NCBI GenBank assembly: GCA_014218235.1
Contig: JACBKR010000791.1
Coordinates: forward strand, 1-64,000
Source of the DNA: Colocasia esculenta
Lineage: Eukaryota; Streptophyta; Magnoliopsida; Alismatales; Araceae
Reading direction: 5' to 3'
DNA length: 64,000 nt
A program made the translations under genes and the position numbers. Shown piece by piece: positions 21,162 to 31,991 of this stretch; positions within the stretch are counted from its first letter, which is position 1, and each line of letters starts with the position of its first letter. The notes under the pieces were generated by a model, which searched no databases, was not told the DNA's origin, and saw only the letters and a program-made list of their open reading frames with translations.

Positions 21162-23106
21162 ATGGTGAGAAAGTTGGGTCCTCGCCGTGGGCAAGATCTC
21201 AGGCGTCGTCCAGGCCAGTTCCGGCAGAGGATGATGCTCCTCAGTTCGAAAGGAGAACCAAAAGGAGGAATGACCCTGCACAGCAACCAGGGTCCTCCTC
21301 TGCACCTCAGCCAGCACCCAAAAGAGGTAGACCATCTTCTTCAGGCAGAGGTAGGGTTTCTAGAACAAAGATTTGGGCTCCCCTTCTGGAGACTCTTCAG
21401 AGTCATCATCATCATCTTCAGAGTCTTCCAAGTCTCAAGACACCACCAGTGAAGCCAAGCTTATTCTAAAGCCCAGGATAGTGGATTTATCAGATATTCA
21501 GCTAGCAGACACATTTCCAGAAATTCAGACCTATTTCTCTTTTCAGTCTTGGTTGATATTCATTTTGAGTTTCAAATTAGTTATCCAAGACTTGTTAGGG
21601 AATTTACAAGAACCTGAAATGCACAGAGGATGGATATAATCAAAGGTTAAGGGCATAGTTATTGACATGCCAACAAACACAGCTGCCTCTATTTTCAAAG
21701 TACCAGATGAAGGGGCAAATTATCATGAATTTGAATTTGATCTTCATGAAGCCTATTCCATCATGACAGGCCTTCCTGCTGATGCCTCTGATCCAAAACA
21801 AACCCATGTTACCAGATTCAACACAAATTCCTTTCCCCCTGTGTTGAGAGTCCTCCACCACATTTTGACCACAATTATTACCCCTCAAGGTGGTGGAAGG
21901 GACAGGCTAACAGACATACAGAGGTTCATTCTTTATTGCATGGTAAAAGACATCAAAATCAACCTCCATGTAATAATGTATCAAATCATATCTGAAACAA
22001 CCAGGAAAGACCTCAAGAGATCTCTTCCCTATGCTGCACATCTGACCTCAGTGTTCCAGCACTTTGGTGTGCCCTTGGAGAATGAGAAATCCCAGTCTAT
22101 CCCTAAGTCCAACATCTATACCTTTAAGAATATTCAGAAATTTATGGGAATTAGACTGGAGGGTACTCAAGTTAGGAGAGGGCCAGTTGTGGTTGAGGCC
22201 CCTCAAGCTCAGGAGGAACAGCCTCAAAATCAAGGGGACCAGCCCCAAGTTCAAGAGGACCAGCCTCCAGCTGAAGGGGACCAGCCCCAAGGTCAAGAGG
22301 ATCAGCCTCCTTTGAATGAGGAACAGCCTCAAGTCCCAACTGAAGGTGATATCCCACTTCATGCCCTATCTCACCTCAGTTTCAACCCTCATTCATACAC
22401 TCTGAATCTCCACAACCCACATTTCAACCATCCACATCCTCTGGTGGACCTTCTGTTCCACCAGAGTTGCTCTCCTTCTTAAATAAAAATTTGAAACCTT
22501 GAACTCCTCCATTCAAACCATGTCAGAAACCTTTGAGTTGAGGATTCAACGGTTAGAACACTGTATCTGCCAAATTCATAGAACAAAAAGCTGCCTCAGA
22601 CTATGCAGCTCAAAGATTCAACAGACTGATTGGTACCATGGCAGATGCCTCATTACAGCTTAAGGAGCACCAGCAAAAGTTAGAGATAGTACTTCAGGGA
22701 ATTTTGGCAAATTCCCAAGCTGATGTCTTTAACACCAACCAGACATTACATGAGATCACCAGCACTAGACTATCTTTTGCTCATTTTGTGGATGACTTGG
22801 AGAGCATGAGGAACTTCAATGCACACATTGACACACAACTATCTGATTTGACAAAAGAATTCAAGATATTGCAAAGGCCTGGTGGTCAGCTGGATCTTCT
22901 TCCTCTTCACAACCCATTGCAGCTGATCTAGCAAGAATTCAAGCTACCTTGATAGAGAATTCAGATAGAATGGAACACTTCTTGCACACCAAACTCACAA
23001 CCATTCAAGATCAAATCAAGTCCAGCTTGACTTTTATGGAGAAAAAAATGTCTGACATTGAGACCATCTTACTCCCCTTCCCCCTCCTCCTCCATCTTCT
23101 ACTTAA
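21162..23106 (+). pseudogene. Cop1 third ORF (env-like position) with plant-transposon-protein-like region
   Basis: The start ATG 21162 (MVRKLGPR) is shared with Cop2. After an early frameshift comes a basic, low-complexity N-terminus (RRTKRRNDP, PKRGRPSSSGRGR). A folded region follows: YPRLVREF (about 21580), MPTNTAASIFKVPDEGANYHEFEFDLHEAY and FILYCMVKDIKINLHVIMYQI. The YPRLVREF...G.....I....VP..G signature recalls the plant transposon protein domain found in many retroelement ORFs. Then come Gln/Pro/Glu repeats of about 7-14 residues (EEQPQ, GDQPQVQEDQPP; 22196-22345) and a helical coiled-coil C-terminus with ADASLQLKEHQQKLE. The stop is TAA 23104. I see no signal peptide or convincing membrane segment, so env-like describes position only. 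The role is unknown. Confidence 0.75.
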
Positions 23107-23530
23107 TGTAATTTTCTTTTGATGATGTCAAAGGGGGAGAGAGAAAGAAAGAAAGAAAGAGAAATGTCATTTGTAATCTCTCTGGTATGATTGTAATGGG
23201 TCTCTTGAATGAAATGAAATGCATTTTGCTTAGCTTGAATGATTTTCTCAATTGTGACTTCAATGTGATTGAAAACTTTTATGTGAATGTGAATGAATGA
23301 ATGCTTGTCAAGTTGTTTGACCTTCTTTATGCACTAACTTACTTCAAGTTACTTTGTACTCCTTTAGTACAACCATCAATTATGAATGAGCCATATTTAA
23401 AGGTCTTTAACAAGCATGAACATGAACAAAAATAAGGACATTGAATAACCAAAAATTGCTTAAAATCACATCTCATCAAAACCTCATTGACATATGGATT
23501 TAATGTTGCCATCATCAAAAAGGGAGAGAT
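23107..23530 (+). other. Cop1 3' non-coding region and PPT
   Basis: A GGGGGAGAGAGAAAGAAAGAAAG purine run (23134-23160) follows the third ORF. AT-rich non-coding sequence leads to the functional PPT AAAAAGGGAGAGAT (23516-23529), which touches the 3' LTR. Confidence 0.75.
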
Positions 23531-25233
23531 TGTTGGGTTGAGTGTAATTTCATATCTTTTTCCCTCCTATTTTGATGATGACAAATGTGATTTGAATGCA
23601 AATTATTTGACATGATAAATACATTTCACCTGAAACTTATATTCAAAAAACATGTCTCAAAGCACACTTATCATTTGCACTCATAATAAAAAATTTTACT
23701 AATGATATATGTGTTTAATTTTAGGTACAAACACTTTTTGCAAAAGAAGTGTCGACACACTCCACAATGGTGTCGACACAATAACCCAAATTCAAAGGCA
23801 AAAAGATGAACAAATGTTGAGACTGTGTCGACACATATCAAAGAGTGTGTCGACACGAGTTGCAGATTCCGGAAATCAGACTACTCAGGTCGACGCACTC
23901 TCAGGGCAGGTCGACACTAGATCTGCTCCCAGAACAGCAGTTTCAGAATTGGGGATAGCAGGTCGACGCAACACCAGAGCAGGTCGACACTGGATCCTGC
24001 TCCCAGAACAGCTATTTCAGAACCAGGATAGTAGGTCGACACAATACCAAAGCAGGTCGACACTGGATCAGTTCCCAGAACAGCTTTTCAAGATTTGGGC
24101 AGTGTGTCGACACCACCACCAGGCAGGTCGACACATACGGAAAGTTTGCAACTTAAATTGGATGTTTGCCACGTGTCAGCCTAGGGCGATGGGGTATCAA
24201 CCTAGGATCGTGTGCCCTTGTACCTAAAGGCTATCTTTGGAATCTTTTGGGTTTAAAAGGCCCCCAATTGGCCGTCCATCATGAGAAGACCCCAACGAAC
24301 TCTCCAAGCCTCCAGAAAAGTTCCCTTTGGCGGCGAGAAGAGCTCATCTCCCTTCTCTGCTCCCTGGTGCCTTCTGAAGACCAATTCTCATCAATTCGAT
24401 TGAGAGAATTGGAGTTTGATCTTGAAGAAGCAATTGAAGCGCCTCAAGGAAGCAGATCAAGTAGGAGCATCTGTTGGATAAGACTTCAAGGAAGATCCCC
24501 AACTTCAATAGTGCAGAGCATCAGCTGGGACTTCAAGGATTCAAGCCTCTTCCCAATCTGAGCTTCTACAAGGGAGTACACTAAAGAACAAAGCCTTTTA
24601 ACACTATTCTCAATGTACTTTTTGTTCTTCTGAGACTTCTTGAGATTGTGCAAGTGCTTCTGCATAACTCTCATGAATGTTCTCATGTCTGACATGATCT
24701 GCTGCTAGAAGATCCATGTCGTGTGTTGGTGTCTAGCATTGTTATTTGTGAGCCATCGTGCTCAGTTTGAGTTGTCTAACTCAAGTGTTTGTTGAGCAGT
24801 CTTGCTCAGGGATCTAGAGTAGTCTTGCTCTAGAGGTGTGTGAGTTGTAAACTCAAGTGTTGGAGTTGTCTGGCTCCAGTGGGTGTGTAACCCAGGTTGT
24901 TTAGTGAATCCTCACTGGGTGTGAGGGGTGGATGTAGGAATCACATGGGTGATTTCCGAACCACCTAAAAATCTCTGTGCACCTGTCTATTTGTGGTTTG
25001 ATTTATCATCCGTTAGATGCTTGCATAGGATCGATCAAGATTCACTTAATCAACAGGTTTTTACATCTATTTTATCAACTCACTTAACATTTCATCAGAT
25101 CCGGTTTTTCACTGATTAAAATTGCCTCTGATTCTAAAAGTTTTTTAAATTGCTTAAGCTTTCGCAGAAAGTGGCATAGATCTATTCATCCCCCCCTTCT
25201 AGATCTTATCCACACCTTTTCCTCGATCCTTCA
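23531..25233 (+). repeat. Cop1 3' LTR
   Basis: This 1703 bp copy is highly similar to 12326-14029, with scattered substitutions and one- to few-base indels. The GTCGAC array is intact: 23751/23772, 23827/23849, 23889/23910, 23962/23983, 24035/24056 and 24106/24127 (spacing 21, 22, 21, 21, 21, 21). The hairpin array lies at 24749-24916. The TATA box is mutated to TTTAAAA. Confidence 0.95.
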
Positions 25234-25652
25234 GGTCCCCCTTGGTTGAGTGAGCCCTCTCACCTACGAGCACTCGTAGGCTGACTCGGCCACCTTCCGA
25301 GGACCTCCGTAATCCTCGTGACCGTACGCACGTTGCGGTTCACCGGGCCGGTGTACCCGTTGTTCCCCCTAGTTTTAGCCACCCCCCCACGTGGTGAATT
25401 GTGTGTCCCCCTAGTCACCCCGAGTACTTGAGTACACACCCATTAGGGTTCTCTTTAGCCGAGTGCAATTCAATTAAATCAATCCATTAAAAGGCTAAGT
25501 GATAATCCAAAAATCCTAACGCTTATCATATCAACTTGGGTGTTTGCTTGAGAACTCCTTTCTCGTCCCTTATCTTGTGTGATTGTAATTGTGTTGTATC
25601 CTTATTTGTATTTTAGTGTATCCTTTTTAATTCCCCTATTTTATCATCCTCT
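25234..25652 (+). other. Gy2 leader after the Cop1 insertion
   Basis: C-rich non-coding leader continues here. Nothing codes until the Gag start near 25653. Confidence 0.5.
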
Positions 25653-27971
25653 CATGGCTCCTTCCACTTCACCTATCCTCCACCTCTCCTCCTCATGTAG
25701 ACCCCTTGTCTCATGAGTCTATTCCAAATTCGGCCCAGCCCAAGGCCCATCGGGCTGATGTGAGTGCCCATTCTCGATCTATTCTTCGCCATCTTCTTCT
25801 AATGAGGCCGCTGAATTGGAGCGCCTCCTGCTTGAAATGGGCCCTGACCAGGCCCGCGAATTGTTGTCACCTTTGCTCTACGGTCTTCTTCCAGGATGGG
25901 CCAACAGACCCACATTGTCCTGCTTATTCTAGATCACCTCACATTGTCACTCCTGCATCGGGACATCCTTTTGCTCAGCCCACATCATTGCAGCCGGCCC
26001 ATTAAGCTCAATCTGGCTCGGACCTTGACTCTCGACTCCGCTCTCATTCCCAAGCTGGCCCTCACTATCCACTATCCACTTCGGCTCAGGACTTCCAATC
26101 CGAGTTCGAATCCATGAAGCGAGAGCTCAGTGACCTGCGGAGGCAGTTAAAGTCAAAACTTTCCTTCAATGATACTCTTCCTGATTTCTGTGGTCTCCGG
26201 ATCCCTCCACCTTCTCAACTCTCTGTTTATCACAAATTCAATAAGGCTGGAGACCCTTACATCCATCTGGAGGATTTTCTCTATGAGTCGGTGTCCTATC
26301 AACATGATCGCCGCTTACTGGCTTATCTTTTTAGATGGTCATTAGACGGGTCCGCTCTGGAGTGGTTTTATTCCCTGCCTCTCAATGAAGCCGAGGATTT
26401 TGAAACTATCAAGGCCAGATTCGTGCAGCAATATCAAGACCGGGCCGGGCCCGCGTATTCAATGGCCGATCTAGTGGCTGAGCAGATGAAGCCCGATGAA
26501 GAATTTGCAACTTACGCTGACCGGTGGCGTCAGATATCCACGCATGGCCAGATGCATATCCCAGAGGAGGAGAAGATCAAGCTCATCATTGCCAATGCAA
26601 CACCCATGTATCGCCACATTTTGGCTATGAACAACATCACATCCATGCAACAATTATACAGTCGTGCTCGCTTTATCAAAACCCAACTCTTCGACTCCCC
26701 CATGCCATCCATGTTTGAGGCCCAACAACCCAGTTGCACATTTCAAGGGCCCACTTATGAGGGAGTCCAAACCCATGCCCAAGTTGATACCATCCACCAC
26801 CCCACGCCTACCCACTCCACTAACCACCATGCACCTCCACCTTCATATAGCCAACTCGCCCCGCTTCCACAAGAACAACCCCCTCGCCCATGCCATCGCA
26901 CCACGCCATCTTATACTCACCCATCCCAACATCCACTTGGCCCAAAGCGAGCCCATTATCATCCGTTGCCCGAATCCCTCTCTGATGTCTTCACAGCTCT
27001 GATGGCCATCAATGCATTGCAACTCCCTCCAGAAAAGCCAAGGTGGGACATGACAGTGGACCGATCAGAATATTGCTTATATCATTGCCATCTGGGGCAT
27101 ACAGTCGCAAACTGCTGCGATTCCGAGATGTGATCTATAATCTAGAGCACAAGATAGATTGGGCAGAAATGCACAGGCTCATCCTACATTGTCAAGAGAA
27201 GAGAAAAGCACAAGACCAGGGGCAGCAGTCCCCCCCATCACATGTAGTGGAACAGTCGCCCGAGCAACCAGCAGTGCAACAAAGACAGCTAGCAAGCATC
27301 AAGGCAGTCGTCATCTCCACCAGTTCAAGGACGACACTCTTCACTTATCCTCCAAGTGCACCACCCGCTCCGTCACAACCTCAACAACCCCTCCACCAAC
27401 CCTTGCTCAGGCTATCACCACACCACTACAGCATCGCCCTGATGATAAGCTGTTAGCTCGACCCATTGTGTCAGTGTGCTGTCAGTCATCTCCACCAACT
27501 CTGCAAACCACTAATCCCTCCACTCCTGCCAACCCTCCATCTTTACCCCTCGCCATCATCTCCACCCCACTACCACTTGCACCTGAGCAAGCCATTACCG
27601 CCACACCAAGGCTCGAGCAAGCTCCGCTCACCTCTGAGCCTGAGCAAGAGCTTCTTACTCCTAAGAGTAAGGCTGCTTCAGCCTCTGAAATGGAACAAGA
27701 GCTCTCTCCGCACGAGCCTATCCTTGCCATCATCCGATCACCTCACACTAAGCCCTCCGCATCTGACGAACCCACCATAGCCACCATACATCCCATCACC
27801 ACATCCCAATGGAGCGGGTGTGCTTCACCAGTAGGATGCCTTGAAATTACTTCCCCTATGCAAGATGGACCGAGTCAAGGTAGCCCAGTTCCGGTCATGT
27901 GTTTCGACCCTACAACTACATCAGTCGCATGCCGGTCTGTGTCTTATCTCGGGCGCATTCAGGAAGGATGA
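25653..27971 (+). pseudogene. Gy2 gag
   Basis: The first plausible ATG is 25653 (MAPSTSP); the N-terminal part (ELERLLLEMGPDQARELLSPLL, about 25815) is out of frame with the rest. The core ORF 26114-27133 has the gypsy Gag domain: DPYIHLEDFLYES, RLLAYLFRWSLDGSALEWFYSL, FVQQYQDRAG, ADLVAEQMKPDEEFATYADRWR. A knuckle-like YCLYHCHLGHTVANC (about 27067-27111) follows. After a frameshift comes FRDVIYNLEHKIDWAEM, matched in El4 by FRDWVYDLNDQGRINWDD. The rest (to 27971) is Pro/Ser/Thr-rich with Glu-Gln motifs. Gag would package the RNA of this non-autonomous element. Confidence 0.85.
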
Positions 27972-30418
27972 GCCTCATCTCCTCAGAAGAGCACTGTCAA
28001 GAAGAGTTCCCAGGCCCTAGTGCCAATCAGATCTAAAGCGGGGACGGTAGCCATTACACTGCTCATTGGAGATGCTACCATTAATGCCATCATCACTCCT
28101 CGTTCAGTTATATTGCATATGGCTGGTCAAGAGAAGGGGCTCTCTACAAATGTCGTGCTATCTCACGCGGGCTGCTAAGGCCATCATGAATCAGCTGTCA
28201 CTCAGGGGCAAGAAGTCACGCTGCCGAGGCATCCAAAGCCCTCCTTGCCATGTTTCAACTTGACCAGGGGCACATTGCTATGTCACCAAGAACACTCAAG
28301 GTTTTTCTAAGAGTCTTTTGCAATTTGTCTCAGCCTGTCAGTCAGTTGGCCGTACTAGTGCCACCCATCACACTCCCAGAAGCATCCCCTCTTCAACTGT
28401 CAAGGGAGTTGGTCTTCATGCCAGATTGTCAGGCCAAGATGCCAAGTATCAAGTTGCTGGTACCACGCATCAAATTCCCATGGATCTACACTGTCCACTT
28501 GTCAAGGGAAACCCTCTCAGCAAAGGAGCCTATTTATGGCATTCCCCCATGGGTGTCTATAAAGGTTGGGTACACAAATGATAGCCAAGGGGCAAGTACA
28601 CATACGAAACTATGGCAATTGAAGAGAGAGCCATGTGGCTGCGGAGAAGAGCGAGGCCATCTGCTACCTCGTCCCGCTATTGAGAAGACATGTTAAGATG
28701 AAACCGTCATATCTGTATGTGAGAGCGAAGAAGCTATGGCGTCACAAGAAGAGAGATCTGCCAAGAAGCAAAGGAGGCTAAGATCAAGATTGAAATTCTT
28801 CAAGAAAAATGTCGATCTCCCTATCCTGTCATCCTCTGACCTTGATCTTTCAATGCTACTCATCCTGATCAATCTAGTTCCCAGAGGAGGCGCCCGATCT
28901 CTCAATCCTGGACTGGTGCCGCATTATTCCCTCCTACTCCTCTAGGGCTTTGGACCTCACTTATCTCTTCCTCCTGGGCCACCGATCACCCTCGGGGTAC
29001 CCGTTTCTCTCTCCATATCCACCTGAGTCACCTAACTTCCTTCCTAGTGCTCAGGGTTCCCCTTTTCCTCTTCCACCAGGGCCTCCTAATTATAGGTCAG
29101 GTCCACACTCTCCAGGAGCATCTGATTCCCCTCCTTCCACTTCTCCTTCTGATCCCCATATCCTCCACCCTCCATTCTACAGTTCCTTCCATTAACCCCT
29201 CCTAACCTCGGGTCTGAACCGATTCCCTCTCACTACCTATTCGGGGTCCCGACCTTTCTCTCACTCTTCCAGAGGTTTCAGTCCTCACTAACATTTTTTT
29301 CTCCTTTGTAAATCCTTCTTGTTTGAGGGTTCTTATCCCTCATCTTCGTGTAGCGTCATGTCTCCCTCTTGTTTGTGTTAAGTTGGCTCCAATTCTTGCT
29401 GACCCTACTTTTCACAGTTTCCTGCAAATTAGCTAATTAAAAGCAACCAAAATCAAAGTTCAAAGACTAATGCAGGTCGTTCTTTCAATAAAGGGGTCGC
29501 ATTGTGCACCAAATAAACATGCAAATATTTCTTTAAACACCAAACATCAAAGAGAGTTGTCTCAGTTCACAGCAAGAGTGGTCGAGTCGGTCTTAGGTTT
29601 GCTTTGCTTCTACAGCACTCAGGCTAGAGATTACTCCACGCCAGGAGTTTGACATCCCTTCCCCTATCATTAAAGGTCACCTTAAGCAAGGGTCACCACA
29701 CACTCACGTGGCAACTTTAGTCGGCTCCTCTAGCAAACATCGCTACTATTTAGGCCATACCTACGTGGTGCAAAAGCTGTTCTCTTCTTTACTCGGTCAA
29801 AGTGTAAAGGCAAAAAGACTATTTAGGTGAGGCGACCGACCTAAGCACACATTGATGAGAGGAAAATCTCAATAGGGACGGTCAATCAGGCCTGCAAAAG
29901 AAAAGCCAAATAAAAGCGAGAGAAGAATAACAAATGAAAGAAAATCAAGGAATAGGGGCATAGCAAAGAGTGGCAGTATAGTTCCCCGCGGGACACCCTT
30001 GAGCCCGGTCATACGCATGCCCCAAACAAGAAACAGACACAATAAAGTGACCAAAAGTCCCATTCTCAACAGATTGAACTTCTAAGAGGTATGTCGTGGA
30101 AGGAAGCTAAGCCAACTTGTCCTTTAAAGCTTGCACTAGACTTATCCCCAAAATTTCTTCTCTTTCTTTCTATAAGGCTGGGGCGTCTCCCGGGTATGGC
30201 CTTTGTAGTGGCACAGCAAGCTAGGGGCAACCATCTACAGGATGCCACCATCTTAATGCACATCCAACCTTTGGTGGTCTTTAATGAAAACGTAAATGAA
30301 TGAGGACCCCTTGCCAGTAGTTTGATCTTGCTTTAGTGCTGTAGTAGCAAGGGTGAGTGCCTTCTGTCTCATGTGTCTTTTTAGGAAGGGCTAACGTCGG
30401 CTTCAGGCGTCATTTTCA
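27972..30418 (+). other. Gy2 region after gag, no recognisable domain
   Basis: A short stretch near 28020-28130 (VAITLLIGDATINAIITPRSVILHM) faintly resembles a decayed protease-like segment, but no DTG/DSG is present. The rest has only short frames of biased composition. No RT, integrase or RNase H motif is visible on either strand. Confidence 0.5.
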
Positions 30419-30645
30419 AAATAAAAAAAAAATCAAATATTGCCAAAAATCCCAAAAAATCAAATATTGCCAAAAATACAAAAAAATCAAATATTGCCAA
30501 AAATCCTAAAAAAAAATCAAATATTGCCAAAAATCTAAAAAATCAAATATTTTCAATAATCCAAAAAATCAGATATTTCAAAAAATCCAAAAAAAATCAA
30601 ATAATTTCAAAACTCCAAAAAAAATCAAATGTTTTCAAACTAAAA
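30419..30645. repeat. A-rich tandem repeat in Gy2
   Basis: About eight to nine copies of a 25-30 bp unit of the form AAAAATCAAATATTGCCAAA with poly-A spacers are present. Later copies diverge (TTTCAATAATCC, TTTCAAAACTCC). A short A-rich counterpart stands at about 51480-51550 in El3, at a similar place before the conserved block. Confidence 0.85.
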
Positions 30646-31135
30646 ATAACAAAAAGAGCAGATCTAATCATACATGCTAAGTGTGCAGGTACATTGGCCC
30701 AAGCATTGGTCGCTCGGATCTCCATATTCTTCATTGCTTTTGTTTGAGTCTTACTCACATCATATTTACGATCTGTCTCTCCTCCTCAGTCACATCCATG
30801 ATTTGAATTTCAAACTCATTATCCCACCAAGTCCTTCCCAAGTCCTATACATATTCTCCTTCATCTCAATGGCTCCATGAGAGGACTCTCTATGTGTGAA
30901 CCTGGTGTTCTTCAGTGCTTTATTTCAATCATGTGAATGACGCAGTTGTTTATGCTTATTGTTGTTAGCTTGTTTAGTGCTTTGTTTATTGCTTCATTCA
31001 CACACACAAAAAAAAAACAAAAAAAATATCAGGAAAAGCAAAACCCCCAAAAAAATGGTAAGTTCTGCGCTCCACAGGTAAGTCAGGTAAGTATCCCTGT
31101 CCCTTCTCCCTTGCACTACTAGATGGTACTTATGC

Positions 31136-31245
31136 TACTATATTATCTCAAGGACCGGCTGGTTCTCAATGTGTTCTGGGATTTGAGTTCCCCTTCAAAA
31201 AAAATAGTGATGATCTAGGTGCACATTGCTAATCGCTGGATAGGG
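31136..31245 (+). repeat. Conserved non-coding block near the Gy2 3' end
   Basis: CTCAAGGACCGGCTGGTTCT, GATGATCTAGGTGCACA and AATCGCTGGATAGG occur in order here and at 51616-51725 in El3. No ORF explains it. It may be a cis element in the RNA. Confidence 0.7.
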
Positions 31246-31977
31246 TTGAGTTAAGTAAGTACGGGGAGGATAGATTCAGGCGTATACTGCGATTGCAGGT
31301 AGTCTCTTGACCGTTCTTATTTGGCTTAACAATATTATCCTTGAGTATTTCTATTTTCTCTTTTCTTTGCATATTGATTTGATGATTTCTTTTTATTTTA
31401 GCCCAGCATGCACCATGTAAGACTTTGAGCTTCATGCCTCATGATTTGTCAAAAGTTGTTTCCATGGTGATGATCAATCATGCTTAAGTTTCTTGAACAA
31501 GAAATCCTATTCCACTCACAATTTGAAGGTCTTCTTTGAACTAGTCACTTGGTCCAGTTGGCCAGTATGACTTCTGTCTGGAATTTACTCCCTCCATTCA
31601 TCTAAATCAGCTTAAATATCCCCCTGATCCGTCTTGGTTGCGAACCGCTCCCAGGCCTTGAGGCATCGTGACCTACCTGGCACGCACATGTCCTCCCAAG
31701 ATGAAAACTGCAGGCCAATCGGCTAGGGTACCTCTTAATTAAGAGGTGATCATCCTTCTTTTGCTTTCCTTTTTGTCGTTCCAGACAGGAGCCGTCCGTG
31801 CTCGCTCTTCCTTGAGGTTAGTTAGAGTCTTCCGGAAAATTCTATCACTTATTGGTTGTGACGGGTGTCTCTTTACCTTGATGCCCAATTTTCAGTCGAC
31901 TCCTCTTCATCCTCGCTCCATTCCATTTCATTACACTTCGCTCTCTTTGCGCTTCGCTCCCTTGCAAAGCGGGCATC

Positions 31978-31990
31978 AAGGAGGGGCAAT
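31978..31990 (+). other. Gy2 polypurine tract
   Basis: AAGGAGGGGCAAT precedes the 3' LTR by 1 bp. The context GCATCAAGGAGGGGCAA is shared with El3 (52463-52477). Confidence 0.85.
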
Positions 31991-31991
31991 T

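Larger units (their letters stand above)
12326..25233 (+). mobile_element. Cop1: Sirevirus-type Ty1/copia element
   Basis: The LTRs are 12326-14029 and 23531-25233, both TGTTGGGTTG...GATCCTTCA. The flanking direct repeat is GGTTC/GGTCC (one transition). The PBS matches initiator-Met tRNA and the PPT abuts the 3' LTR. The order gag, protease, integrase, RT, RNase H is copia. The long coiled-coil Gag extension, the roughly 4 kb region between RNase H and the 3' LTR with an extra ORF, and repeated polypurine runs there are Sirevirus traits. At 12.9 kb it is a large element. All ORFs carry frameshifts or stops. Confidence 0.95.

Noticed and set aside
21667..22482. DNA transposon transposase
   Set aside because: The resemblance is to a plant transposon protein region that also occurs in retroelement ORFs. 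There are no terminal inverted repeats, and the ORF sits between RNase H and the 3' LTR.
29869..30069. Hydrophobic minus-strand ORF as a membrane protein
   Set aside because: It is short, has no conserved context, and its composition follows the A/G-rich plus strand.
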